This document shows positions 1 through 8,208 of a stretch of 64,000 bases of DNA, piece by piece. The number at the start of each line of letters is the position of its first letter. Position 1 is the stretch's first letter. The DNA lies in NCBI RefSeq assembly GCF_020991455.1, contig NZ_JAJMOX010000002.1:1-64000 (forward strand), in the 5' to 3' direction. Source of the stretch: Flavobacterium sp. JAS. GTDB lineage: Bacteria; Bacteroidota; Bacteroidia; Flavobacteriales; Flavobacteriaceae. The position numbers were made by a program, and so were the translations under genes. The notes under the pieces are model-generated. The model did no database searches. It saw only the letters and a list, made by a program, of their open reading frames with translations, and had not been told where the DNA came from.

Positions 1-215
1 GTTTCTATAGAAACAGGGTTTTTTGTTTTATAAATTTTTGGGGGTTTAACCGCAAAGCATGCTAGGGAGCAGGGTTATGATAATGTATTATGCTTCAATG
101 ATTGAAACCGTTGGCAATGTATTCTAGTGATGTCTGTTTTTTTGGTGTTGGAATTTGGAATTCAAAAATTGGAATTTCTTTATAATTATATCGTTTCTTT
201 TTATTCTAAAGCGCG

Positions 216-305
216 TTAGGGATGGAAGCGATGTCCTTTTGTGATACTCAAAACTTCTCGAAATACTGAAACCTCTATCACAAAAGATTTAGCGGACAGC
301 GCGAT
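216..305 (+). repeat. Dispersed hairpin repeat, copy 1 (possible structured RNA)
   Basis: A conserved left flank (GATGGAAGCGATGTC) is followed by stem arm CTTTTGTGATA (236-246), a 29-nt loop, the complementary arm TATCACAAAAG (276-286) and the conserved right flank ATTTAGCGGACAGCG. A second copy lies at 29627-29700 with the same flanks but a different, still fully complementary stem. Elements of this kind recur between genes in Flavobacterium. Whether this is the Rfam Flavo-1 motif is a guess that a covariance search would settle. Confidence 0.6.
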
Positions 306-487
306 CCGGAGAGAAAGGCTATTAATTGCATTTTTACAAATGTTTTATTTAAAGTTTTAAAGAGTATTTGCTTCTTATTCATATTGGAATTTTTTGTTGT
401 TCTATAGAAGAATTAATAGATAGTTTTATTGCTTTTGAATATGTGAAGAATGCAAACGTAAAAATATTTTTCTTTTTATATGTTTTA

Positions 488-510
488 AAATATACTTTTT
501 AGTATATTTG
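488..510 (+). promoter_or_regulatory. tetR promoter with overlapping operator palindrome
   Basis: AAATATACT (488-496), four T, then AGTATATTT (501-509) is a perfect 9-bp inverted repeat. Its right arm overlaps TATATTTG (503-510), a full match to the Bacteroidota -7 element TAnnTTTG. It lies 20 bp before the tetR start, which suggests autorepression. Confidence 0.65.
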
Positions 511-530
511 TACTCTAAATTAATTTTACG

Positions 531-1121
531 ATGCTTACAAAGGCTGAAAGAACTAAACAATTCATATTAGAAACAGCGGTACCTCTTTATAATGAAAAAG
601 GTATTTCAGGAGTAAATATTGATGATGTTCTCGAAGCTACAAAACTTACGAAAGGATGTCTTTATGGCCATTTTGAAAATAAAGAAGATTTGTCTGAACA
701 AGTGGTTGAGTTGGCTCTTAAAATGGTTTCTGATAAAATTAGAGCTGCAGTTTACAACGGAAAAACGATAAAAGATAAGATATTTGCCTTTTTAGATTTT
801 TATAAAAATCCTATAGAAACTTATATTTCTGGAGGATGCCCGATATTTAATACAGCTGTGGAAGCCGATGATAATTATCCTTTTATAAAGGAAAAAGTTG
901 CCAAAGTGTTTAAAAGTGGTCAACAAGAATTGATTGCTTTACTTCAGGAAGGAATTAATAATGGCGAGTTTTCTAATACTCTTGATCCTGCAGTTTTTGC
1001 CTTTAAATTGGTGGCTTCGGTCGAAGGTGGAATAGTAATGTGTAGAGTGATGGATACTGCAAAGCCAATGCAGGGACTTGTTAAAAGCTTAAAAAATGAG
1101 TTAGAACAATATTCTATCTAA
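531..1121 (+). CDS. TetR/AcrR family transcriptional regulator
   Basis: This is a dimeric DNA-binding repressor of 196 aa, normal for the family. The N-terminal helix-turn-helix covers about residues 8-55 and has the typical ending with TKGCLYGHFENKEDL. The C-terminal ligand domain has the SGGCPIFNTAVEADD segment seen in many TetR_C_33-type members. Cys43 and Cys103 are visible; Cys103 lies near the position of the redox-sensing Cys106 of NemR, so an electrophile-sensing role is possible but only inferred. The gene precedes two oxidoreductase genes on the same strand. Matching ACT-N4-AGT palindromes sit before this gene and before the next operon, which suggests it represses itself and both enzymes. 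The ligand is unknown. Confidence 0.9.
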   Translation: MLTKAERTKQFILETAVPLYNEKGISGVNIDDVLEATKLTKGCLYGHFENKEDLSEQVVELALKMVSDKIRAAVYNGKTIKDKIFAFLDFYKNPIETYISGGCPIFNTAVEADDNYPFIKEKVAKVFKSGQQELIALLQEGINNGEFSNTLDPAVFAFKLVASVEGGIVMCRVMDTAKPMQGLVKSLKNELEQYSI

Positions 1122-1139
1122 TTTTTTTTGGGAATAAAA

Positions 1140-1155
1140 TAGACTAAAAAGTCTA
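1140..1155. promoter_or_regulatory. Probable TetR operator before the SDR/MDR operon
   Basis: TAGACT (1140-1145), AAAA, AGTCTA (1150-1155) is a perfect 6-bp inverted repeat. It shares the ACT-N4-AGT core with the palindrome over the tetR promoter. It resembles the TAGACC/GGTCTA boxes known for NemR-like TetR repressors. It lies 76 bp before the SDR start. Confidence 0.55.
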
Positions 1156-1172
1156 AAAAAAAATCTGGAAGA

Positions 1173-1188
1173 TTGGCACTTTTGCCAA
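1173..1188. promoter_or_regulatory. Second palindrome before the SDR gene
   Basis: TTGGCA (1173-1178), CTTT, TGCCAA (1183-1188) is a perfect inverted repeat located 43 bp upstream of the SDR start. It could be a second operator or a leader stem. No regulator can be assigned from the sequence. Confidence 0.35.
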
Positions 1189-1230
1189 ATAGTCAAAGAA
1201 ATTAAAACTAGAAATTTTAATAAAAAAATA

Positions 1231-1998
1231 ATGAATATAAAAGGTAAAACAATATTAATTACTGGAGGCGCTTCTGGTATTGGTTTAGAATCGGCAAAAC
1301 AGTTTTTGGGCGAGGGGGCAAATGTTATTATCACAGGTAGAAATCAAACAAAATTAGATGCTGCAAAAAGAATACTTCCCTTGGTTACTATTATTCAAAG
1401 TGATGTTGAAAATCCCGAAGATTCAAAAGTGCTTTTTGAGAAGGTTGTTGCTTTGGGCGGAATCGATATTTTATACAATAATGCTGGAGTTGGAAGCCCG
1501 GCACTTAATTTGGGAATTGCAAATGAGCAAATTTTAAGGAATGCGATCTATGAAATGAACGTGAATTATTTTGGCGTTATTAGATTGAATACCCTTTTTA
1601 TAGACATGCTGAAATCAAGGAAGGAAAGTGCTATAATAAATACAACATCTATTTTAAGTTTAGTGCCGGCTTTAGAAGAACCAACTTACGCAGCAACGAA
1701 AACTGCTTTGAGCTTTTATACCCGAATACTTAGAAAGAATCTTGAGATATTAAATAGTGGCGTAAAAGTGTTTGAGCTACTTCCTCCGGTTGTAGCAACA
1801 GAGATGACTGCTAAAAGAAATGATAAGAAAATAACTCCCGAACAACTGGTAAAAGCACTTATTTCCGGAGTTAAAAAAGATCAATTTACGATTCGGGTAG
1901 GAGACACAAAACTATTATATATCGTTAGCAGGTTTTTCCCAAAACTGGCTTTCAATTTGGTAAATCCTAAAAAGATATATGCAAGCTTAAAGTATTAA
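1231..1998 (+). CDS. SDR family NAD(P)-dependent oxidoreductase
   Basis: A classical short-chain dehydrogenase/reductase of 255 aa with a Rossmann fold. The cofactor motif TGGASGIG lies at residues 11-18, NNAG follows around 84-87, and the catalytic Ser and YAATK (Tyr-x-x-x-Lys) sit around 137-155. This DltE-like group reduces or oxidises small carbonyl or hydroxyl substrates in the cytoplasm; the substrate cannot be named from sequence. It is followed after 21 bp by an alcohol dehydrogenase-type gene, so the two probably form an operon. The ACT-N4-AGT palindrome upstream ties it to the neighbouring TetR regulator. Confidence 0.9.
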   Translation: MNIKGKTILITGGASGIGLESAKQFLGEGANVIITGRNQTKLDAAKRILPLVTIIQSDVENPEDSKVLFEKVVALGGIDILYNNAGVGSPALNLGIANEQILRNAIYEMNVNYFGVIRLNTLFIDMLKSRKESAIINTTSILSLVPALEEPTYAATKTALSFYTRILRKNLEILNSGVKVFELLPPVVATEMTAKRNDKKITPEQLVKALISGVKKDQFTIRVGDTKLLYIVSRFFPKLAFNLVNPKKIYASLKY

Positions 1999-2019
1999 TG
2001 GAATTCTAAAATAGTAATA

Positions 2020-3021
2020 ATGAAAGCATTTATAATTAATAAATACAGTAAGAAAGGGAGTTTGCAATTTACTGAAATACCATTACCGGAATTAAAAGAC
2101 AATGATGTTCTGGTTGAAGTTTATGCTGCAGGAGTGAATCTTTTAGATTCCAAAATAAAGGCGGGTGAATTTAAACTCATTTTGCCTTATAAGCTTCCAT
2201 TAGTTCTGGGGCATGATGTAGCAGGAGTAATTACAAAGATCGGGAAAAATGTAAAAAAGTTTAAAGTTGGCGATGAAATTTATGCCAGACCAGCAGATCA
2301 TAGGATAGGAACATTTGCCCAATTTATTGCTATAAATGAAAAAGATGTTGCACATAAACCTAAGAATCTTTCTATGGAGGAAGCAGCATCTATTCCGCTA
2401 GTGGCTTTAACAGCATGGCAGGCTTTAGTGGAAATTGGAAAAATCAAAAAAGAACAAAAAGTATTTATTCAGGCGGGTTCAGGAGGAGTAGGGACTATTG
2501 CAATTCAGCTAGCTAAATATTTAGGTGCTAGAGTTGCCACTACCGCAAGTGCCAAAAGTTTTGATTTACTTCATGAACTTGGGGCCGATCTTATTATTGA
2601 TTATAAGAATAGTGATTTTGAAAATCTGTTGAGTAATTATGATGTGGTGCTAAATAGCCGGGATAAAAAAACGCTCGAAAAATCATTACGTATATTAAAA
2701 CCCGGAGGTAAACTTATTTCTATTTCTGGACCGCCAACACCAGATTTTGCTAAAGAAATTAAAGCGCCATGGTTTGTAAAAATAATTCTTTCTCTAATAA
2801 GTTCAGGCATTCGAAAAAAAGCAAAAAGTAATAATATTGATTATTCGTTTTTATTTATGAAAGCTGATGGTGAGCAGCTAAGTAAAATTACAACACTCAT
2901 TGAGTCAGGAACAATTAAGCCGGTTCTGGATAAGGTTTTCCCTTTTGAAAAAACAAACGAAGCCATATCGTATATAGAAAGCGGCCGGGCAAAAGGAAAA
3001 GTAGTTATCAAGATAAAATAA
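2020..3021 (+). CDS. NADP-dependent zinc-free alcohol dehydrogenase / quinone oxidoreductase
   Basis: A medium-chain dehydrogenase/reductase of 333 aa. The N-terminal GroES-like domain contains GHDVAGVI, and the cofactor domain has AGSGGVGTIAIQLAKYLGA at about 153-171. The zinc-ligand cysteines of true alcohol dehydrogenases are absent, which places it with quinone- and enone-reducing members that use NADPH on electrophilic alkenes or carbonyls. It is the second gene of the TetR-linked operon. A cytoplasmic detoxification role alongside the SDR is an inference from the family and the regulator type. Confidence 0.88.
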   Translation: MKAFIINKYSKKGSLQFTEIPLPELKDNDVLVEVYAAGVNLLDSKIKAGEFKLILPYKLPLVLGHDVAGVITKIGKNVKKFKVGDEIYARPADHRIGTFAQFIAINEKDVAHKPKNLSMEEAASIPLVALTAWQALVEIGKIKKEQKVFIQAGSGGVGTIAIQLAKYLGARVATTASAKSFDLLHELGADLIIDYKNSDFENLLSNYDVVLNSRDKKTLEKSLRILKPGGKLISISGPPTPDFAKEIKAPWFVKIILSLISSGIRKKAKSNNIDYSFLFMKADGEQLSKITTLIESGTIKPVLDKVFPFEKTNEAISYIESGRAKGKVVIKIK

Positions 3022-3241
3022 TTTTTTTAGCATATTGATCCTCACTTTCAATTTAAAATGAGCACCTAATTTACGAAATAGTTATAAATGAAATTTTTTT
3101 GATTTTCATTCATTGTGGCCCTATGAAGTAATTTAAATGAAAATCAATTATGATTTAAATTCGGAGGTGGGACTTAACTGATTTAGACCAGAACCGAATG
3201 CTTGTTTTGAATTGGGAGCGGGTGATTAATAAAAAATCGCT

Positions 3242-3517
3242 ATGTACTTATGTAAAAGCATGGTAGGAGTTGTAGCCCTTGTATCGACTCATGTGGATGA
3301 AGATGCACATTTTCCCGCAACGGATCAAGACGGAAATCTTTCTGCCACCGGGGCTATGCATCAAATGATTGTGACTAAGGATTTTAGTACAGAGCGTAAA
3401 CTGGCTAATTTTTTATATGGAGGTTTTACTCATCATATTGCTCATCATCTTTTTCCGGGAGTAGGGCATACCTATTATCCTTATATTACGCAGTACGTTC
3501 CCATTTTAGGATGTTGA
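3242..3517 (+). pseudogene. Relic of a membrane fatty-acid desaturase (C-terminal part)
   Basis: The 91 codons match only the C-terminal quarter of an acyl-lipid/acyl-CoA front-end desaturase. AMHQMIVTKDFST is the conserved segment before the third histidine box, and HHIAHHLFP is that box. The first two histidine boxes and the membrane helices are missing. An in-frame stop (3230-3232) precedes the Met codon, and no ribosome-binding context is visible. Full-length members are about 350 aa. The surrounding 3022-3627 stretch is otherwise non-coding, so this looks like a decayed gene left after a deletion. It is very unlikely to encode an active enzyme. Confidence 0.7.
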
Positions 3518-3627
3518 AAAATAAAGGAATACAAGAAAATATCATGATGAGAGGAGAGATTTAGAGAATCAATAACATTCCTTAAAATGGTTTTGTTTAT
3601 ATTTACTCCACACAATAAAACTTTGCA

Positions 3628-4302
3628 ATGAAAATCAACCTAGGTACATATTCTGCGTCATTATTATTATTATTATTTCTTGGATTTTTTCTCTCTGTTG
3701 CTTCTGTAAATGCACAAAACGAAGTTCACACAACTGAAATAAAACAAGAAATTGCTGATACCACTTTTGTAAATTTGAAAGATTACAGTCAGGATTTTAT
3801 TTATGACATGAAGTACGCAACTGAAGATAATTTTTTGAAAGCCAAGGTTTATGATTGTGCCGAATGTATGTTGCGTTATAAAACGGTAAAAGCGTTAATT
3901 ACGGCCAATAAAGAATTTATGAAACAAGGATGTAAAATAAAACTATTCGACTGTTATAGACCTTTGTCTATTCAGAAAAAAATGTGGGAGATTGTTTCAA
4001 ACCCTGAGTATGTAGCCGATCCAAAAAAAGGCTCCATCCACAATAGAGGAGGAGCCGTAGATATTACTTTAGTCAATGATAAAGGAGAAGAAATCGAAAT
4101 GGGAACTCCTTTTGATTTTTTCGGGATTCAGGCAAGTCATAATTATAAAAAATTCCCTGTATCAGTACGAGCAAACAGAAAGTATCTCAAAAGTATAATG
4201 ATACAAAGTGGTTTTAACTCATTTGATTCTGAGTGGTGGCATTATAATTTAAAAACAGGTTTAAATGATAAAGTTTCCAATCAAAAGTGGGATTGCAATT
4301 AA
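3628..4302 (+). CDS. D-alanyl-D-alanine dipeptidase (VanX/DdpX-like, M15D)
   Basis: A secreted zinc peptidase of 224 aa that hydrolyses D-Ala-D-Ala. A signal peptide covers about 1-29 (hydrophobic core, ending VNAQ). The family signatures are present: DCYRP with Arg111 equivalent to the VanX transition-state arginine, SIHNRGGAVDITL giving zinc ligands His138 and Asp145, and EWWH giving Glu202 (base) and zinc ligand His205. Without VanA/VanH neighbours the likely role is cell-wall dipeptide recycling, not glycopeptide resistance. Its stop codon abuts the stop of the convergent next gene with no gap. Confidence 0.88.
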   Translation: MKINLGTYSASLLLLLFLGFFLSVASVNAQNEVHTTEIKQEIADTTFVNLKDYSQDFIYDMKYATEDNFLKAKVYDCAECMLRYKTVKALITANKEFMKQGCKIKLFDCYRPLSIQKKMWEIVSNPEYVADPKKGSIHNRGGAVDITLVNDKGEEIEMGTPFDFFGIQASHNYKKFPVSVRANRKYLKSIMIQSGFNSFDSEWWHYNLKTGLNDKVSNQKWDCN

Positions 4303-4869
4303 TTATTCAACACATCTGATGTTGTCCATAAAATAAGTATTGGGGTGGAAAACTTTTCCATTTAATTCAGATGTTAATTCGCTTTTTACAATATAATCTT
4401 CAACATCTGTTAAGTATTTTATTCTCATAATAGAAACTGGAGACTTTTTTAGTTCTTCAAAATTATCTTTCATAAACATAAAAATTCCAGTTTGAATACG
4501 GTTATCAAAACCTTTGTCATCGCGAACCAGAGTTCCGCAATTTTCCTGGTCAATGTGAAGTAAAGTCACGATTTTACCGTTTTCTAATTGTAAAAATACT
4601 TTTGAGTTTTTGTCAAAGCAATTTGCTTTTATAAAGTCTTTGCTTTTTTGAATCAATTGCAGGTTTAAGGTTGGTAAACCATCTGTTTGAGCCAATGAAA
4701 AGAAAACATAACTAATTTTACCTGCAAAGTTTTTCTCGCTAATTAAGTATTCGTTAGTTATTTTATAAGTACCAATTGAGTCGGTTACATTGGTACTGTA
4801 TTCACATGGTTTTTGGGCAAATGCAGTAAGGGTTAATAGAAAAAAAGTTAGTGTAATTAGTTGTTTCAT
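4303..4869 (-). CDS. Secreted hypothetical protein
   Basis: A 188-aa protein with a clear signal peptide (MKQLITLTFFLLTLTAFAQ). I do not recognise the family. The mature part is mixed alpha/beta in appearance, with Cys residues near its start and its last three residues. I chose the ATG at 4869: a longer start at 4890 would overlap the upstream methyltransferase gene and put seven residues before the signal peptide. It lies 2 bp after the methyltransferase stop and probably shares its transcript. It ends back to back with the dipeptidase gene. Confidence 0.7.
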   Translation of the reverse strand: MKQLITLTFFLLTLTAFAQKPCEYSTNVTDSIGTYKITNEYLISEKNFAGKISYVFFSLAQTDGLPTLNLQLIQKSKDFIKANCFDKNSKVFLQLENGKIVTLLHIDQENCGTLVRDDKGFDNRIQTGIFMFMKDNFEELKKSPVSIMRIKYLTDVEDYIVKSELTSELNGKVFHPNTYFMDNIRCVE

Positions 4870-4871
4870 TT

Positions 4872-6050
4872 TTAAGTTATTTTTCTGCAAATTAAAACTA
4901 TTTTGTTATCATTTTTATCTGTTGTAAAAAAACAATACAAATTTCCGCCATTTTTTATTTTCCATTTTTTTCGAATGTTTTCTACCGTGTCCGGAAAGTT
5001 TCTTGTGGTAAGGTTTGCCTGCTGATTTGCGAGCTCATTTTTCATCTCATTTTTGCTGTACGGAATGACTTTTTCAATTTCAAAAGTTCTTCCCGGAAAA
5101 TCAATTAACGCATCTGAGGTGTATAAATGAGAATGTTTATGCAATTTATTGATTTCGAAAATAGCACTTACTTGATCAAAACCACCAGATTTCATAATGG
5201 CTGAATTAGGTTCGTAAAGATATTTTTGAGGAAGATGATAAAACGGAAAAACAGAATTGCCCAAAAGAAATTCAAAAGTTTCCGTTTTCTCTTTTAAAAT
5301 ATTGGCAGTCTTGATTGTAATCTCGCCCGAATAATGATTGTGAATTTCAAAAAGCAATTCTTTTACTTCATTTTCAAGAGCAATAATATGGATGTTTTTA
5401 ACGAATTTTAATTCTGATAAACCAGCAGAAATATCCAGTAAAGGAGCCGTTTTTATTAAAATAGAATCTGTTTTTTCGAAATAAAAATCTAAAGATTCCG
5501 GCACATTTGGCAAGCAATCTTTCAGCATAAAGACTTTGCCTTTTGCATCATTCCGGCGGGAAGGATCAATATAAATCCAATCCCATTTTTGGTTTGATTC
5601 TTTTAAAATATTAGCTGAATCATCGGCATAACAAACACAATTTTCAACTTTAAGCTGTTCAAAATTATGTTTTACAATTGCCGATAAATCTTCGTTTATT
5701 TCGCAGTGCGCAATAGTTTTGAATTTTTTAGAAAAGTAATAATCGTCAACACCAAAACCTCCGGTAAGATCAATTAAAGTTTTACCCGAAATTAAAGAAG
5801 CTTTATAAGCAGCCGTTTTTTCAGAAGAGGTTTGTTCAACAGAAATTTTACTCGGATAAATAATAGTATCAGCAACAAACCAAGTTGGTAATTTGTCTTT
5901 TGCTTTTGATTTGGCTTCAATTTGATTTAAAATTAAAATCCAGTCTACTTCAGGAAATGGATTTTTCTGAAGTGCTAATTTTGTAATCGATGCACCACTA
6001 TTTTGAGTTATAAAATCCTGAATATTCTGGCTTAAAATAGAAGTGTTCAA
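4872..6050 (-). CDS. Class I SAM-dependent methyltransferase with THUMP-like domain
   Basis: A 392-aa protein conserved in Flavobacteria. The SAM-binding glycine motif LIDLTGGFGVDDYYFS lies at about 92-107, and DPSRR at 161-165 resembles the catalytic (D/N)PP-type loop of N-methyltransferases. The C-terminal third corresponds to the THUMP-like domain of this family, suggesting an RNA substrate; the target is unknown. The start must be TTG at 6050: the reading frame runs TAA-ACA-TTG directly out of the upstream permease gene and has no ATG before the catalytic core. Translation is therefore probably coupled to the permease gene. Confidence 0.82.
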   Translation of the reverse strand: MNTSILSQNIQDFITQNSGASITKLALQKNPFPEVDWILILNQIEAKSKAKDKLPTWFVADTIIYPSKISVEQTSSEKTAAYKASLISGKTLIDLTGGFGVDDYYFSKKFKTIAHCEINEDLSAIVKHNFEQLKVENCVCYADDSANILKESNQKWDWIYIDPSRRNDAKGKVFMLKDCLPNVPESLDFYFEKTDSILIKTAPLLDISAGLSELKFVKNIHIIALENEVKELLFEIHNHYSGEITIKTANILKEKTETFEFLLGNSVFPFYHLPQKYLYEPNSAIMKSGGFDQVSAIFEINKLHKHSHLYTSDALIDFPGRTFEIEKVIPYSKNEMKNELANQQANLTTRNFPDTVENIRKKWKIKNGGNLYCFFTTDKNDNKIVLICRKIT

Positions 6051-6053
6051 TGT

Positions 6054-7145
6054 TTAAATTCTTTCGGTTAATACGGAGACAATTTTGTTGTCAGGAAAAA
6101 ATTCTTTCAAAATTACTTTCACCATTGTAAATACAGGAATTGCGATAATCATTCCGACAATCCCAAAAGTAATTCCGCTGATTAAAGTAACCAAGAATAT
6201 TTCTAACGGGTGCGAATTTACACTTTTTGACGAAATTATTGGCTGACTGATGTTATTATCAATAGCCTGAACCAGTAAAAATCCAATGATTACATATATA
6301 GTAGTAGGAAGAATTTCTGATCTGAAATCGCTGCCAATTAAACTAATCATTGTTAAGAGTCCAGCTAATATGGTTCCAATAATAGGTCCTATATATGGAA
6401 TGATGTTTAGAATGGCACATAAAAAAGCAATAACGAAGGCGTTTTTATTTCCAAAAATCATTAAAACAATAAAATAGAGAATAAACACAACCGTTAATTG
6501 AAGTAATAAGCCAATGAAATAGCGCGTTAAAAAGTGGTTTATTTTAGTAATCGAGTTTAAAATTTTGTCTTCGTTGGTATCAGGAAGAATTTTTCGTGCA
6601 CTTACTTTAAAAGCATCCTGATCTTTAATAAAGAAAAAAGTAATAAAAAAAACAGATACCAATCCCATACCCATATTGGCCATAAAACCTAGGATAGAGT
6701 TTAAAAAAGAGGTAAAATAACTAAAATCCAGCAGAGAAGTCACCTTTGGATTTTTTAAAACTTTATTAAAATCTACATGCTGGATATTGAAATAAGTTTC
6801 TATACTTCTTTCACTTTCAATAAATTGCTTCTGTAAATTATCTGTATCTAATAAGGATAAATTGTTGGCTTGAGAAATGATTAACGGAACAAATAATAAA
6901 ATAAAACCAACCATTGCCAGTATAAAAATAATCAGGGCAGTAGTTGCAGCGAGAGAATTGCCAAATTTTAATCTATTTTTTAAAAATTGAACTAACGGAT
7001 TAGCTATCAAACATAGTATCAAAGAAATGCATAAGTAAACAATTACGGTTTGTATCTCATATAAAAAATACAAAATGGCGGCAATAACTAAGATTGTTGC
7101 AAGAGCTCTTAAGATTCCGTTAGAAATAATTTTAGATGTTATCAT
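6054..7145 (-). CDS. AI-2E family transporter (TqsA/PerM-like permease)
   Basis: An integral membrane protein of 363 aa with about eight predicted helices: a pair at about 13-50, another near 62-90, then a hydrophilic section (95-150) and a C-terminal block with PYIGPIIGTILAGLLTMI and DNNISQPIISSKSVNSHPLEIF. These are standard for the family, whose members export autoinducer-2 or act as Na+/H+ antiporters; which applies here cannot be told. Its stop is one codon before the TTG start of the methyltransferase in the same reading frame. Confidence 0.88.
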   Translation of the reverse strand: MITSKIISNGILRALATILVIAAILYFLYEIQTVIVYLCISLILCLIANPLVQFLKNRLKFGNSLAATTALIIFILAMVGFILLFVPLIISQANNLSLLDTDNLQKQFIESERSIETYFNIQHVDFNKVLKNPKVTSLLDFSYFTSFLNSILGFMANMGMGLVSVFFITFFFIKDQDAFKVSARKILPDTNEDKILNSITKINHFLTRYFIGLLLQLTVVFILYFIVLMIFGNKNAFVIAFLCAILNIIPYIGPIIGTILAGLLTMISLIGSDFRSEILPTTIYVIIGFLLVQAIDNNISQPIISSKSVNSHPLEIFLVTLISGITFGIVGMIIAIPVFTMVKVILKEFFPDNKIVSVLTERI

Positions 7146-7204
7146 ATTTCGATTTTAGATTATAAATATAGGAAAAAGCTTTTAAAATTTTCATGGAAAC
7201 AAAA

Positions 7205-7232
7205 AAAAGCGAGATGAATACATCTCGCTTTT
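7205..7232. terminator. Bidirectional terminator hairpin
   Basis: AAAAGCGAGATG (7205-7216), loop AATA, CATCTCGCTTTT (7221-7232) with A and T runs on the two sides. It lies just downstream of the M43 protease gene (minus strand) and upstream of the AI-2E gene. Confidence 0.8.
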
Positions 7233-7257
7233 AAGTTTGCTATTTTGCTTTTCTTTT

Positions 7258-8208
7258 TTAGATTCCAAAAGCAGCTCTTGGTCCTCCTGAAAGGAAAATT
7301 GCAGCCATTCTGCTTTTTTGACCGTTTGAGAACATGTACATTGCATTATCGTCAACATAATCCATGTAATTCATTGTCATTTCTACAGGAGTTCCTGCAC
7401 AAGTACTGTAATGAGGGTAAGCAGGTACACCATAGTTTTCAGCATTGTGAGTCGGAGTATCAGATACTAAATCGCTTCCGCAAGTTGCATCTCCCCAGAT
7501 GTGACGTAAATTCATCCAGTGACCTACTTCGTGTGTAGCAGTTCTTCCTAAATTGTAAGGAGCAGCACCAGCACCAGATAAACCAAAATATTTAGAATCG
7601 ATTACAACTCCGTCAGTTGCAGAAGCACCTCCAGGAAATTGTGCATATCCTAAAATTCCACCACCAATAGTACAAGCCCATAGGTTTAGTTTTGTAGTTG
7701 GCGAAGTTGGAGCCAAACCACCTTTTGATGTTTTTTTCATGGCATCAGCTGTTCCCCATGAAGTTTTTGTAGTCGATTTTCTGATGATTTGGTCTAAAAC
7801 AAATGTAATTCCAACATTCGCTTTAACGCCAGAAAAAAGAGCAGGTACGCTGTTGAAATCTGAATTTAATGCATTAAAATCTTTATTAAGGACATCAATC
7901 TGAGATTGAATTTGAGCATCAGAAATGTTTTCAGTAGCAGTTCTGTACAATACATTTACTACAACCGGAATTTCGACTTTGCCATTTACAAGTCTACTAG
8001 TTAACATCTTTTTTTCTGTAAATGCTTCAATTTCATTCATTCTGATCGCTAACATCGGATCAGCTTTTAATTGTGCCTCTAATACTTCTTGTGTGGCGCA
8101 TCCACGTCGAGCTGTAGCGCTTGCTTCTGAGCCAGCTGCTTCAGATTGGTCATTTTGACAAGAAAACAGCACTAACGCTGTGAATGCGGTAATAAGAACT
8201 TTTTTCAT
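7258..8208 (-). CDS. M43 (pappalysin/cytophagalysin) zinc metalloprotease lipoprotein
   Basis: A 316-aa exported protease. The N-terminus ends in a lipobox with Cys17 (LVLFSC), so it is probably anchored to the membrane or cell surface. The zinc site HEVGHWMNLRH is at 226-236 (HExxHxxGxxH-type of the metzincins), followed by the M43 cysteines and the Met-turn region MNYMDY near the C-terminus. No C-terminal type IX sorting domain is present; many flavobacterial M43 enzymes carry one. It is a single gene with its own promoter, which is bracketed by an inverted repeat, and a terminator downstream. Substrate unknown. Confidence 0.9.
   Translation of the reverse strand: MKKVLITAFTALVLFSCQNDQSEAAGSEASATARRGCATQEVLEAQLKADPMLAIRMNEIEAFTEKKMLTSRLVNGKVEIPVVVNVLYRTATENISDAQIQSQIDVLNKDFNALNSDFNSVPALFSGVKANVGITFVLDQIIRKSTTKTSWGTADAMKKTSKGGLAPTSPTTKLNLWACTIGGGILGYAQFPGGASATDGVVIDSKYFGLSGAGAAPYNLGRTATHEVGHWMNLRHIWGDATCGSDLVSDTPTHNAENYGVPAYPHYSTCAGTPVEMTMNYMDYVDDNAMYMFSNGQKSRMAAIFLSGGPRAAFGI

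Larger units (their letters stand above)
1..530. other. Non-coding stretch with repeat copy
   Basis: I see no credible gene here. The stretch holds GGAATTTGGAATT-type low-complexity sequence near 148-177, one copy of a dispersed hairpin repeat (about 216-305, listed separately) and the tetR promoter/operator at its right end (488-510). Everything else is AT-rich with stop codons in all frames. Confidence 0.6.

Noticed and set aside
3628..4302. D-Ala-D-Ala dipeptidase as a vancomycin-resistance gene
   Set aside because: No vanA/vanH-type ligase or dehydrogenase is nearby and the host is Gram-negative; a recycling role is simpler.
7245..7538. Plus-strand open frame opposite the M43 protease gene
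   Set aside because: It lies wholly antisense to a gene with a complete HEVGH zinc motif and signal peptide, and its product has no recognisable features.
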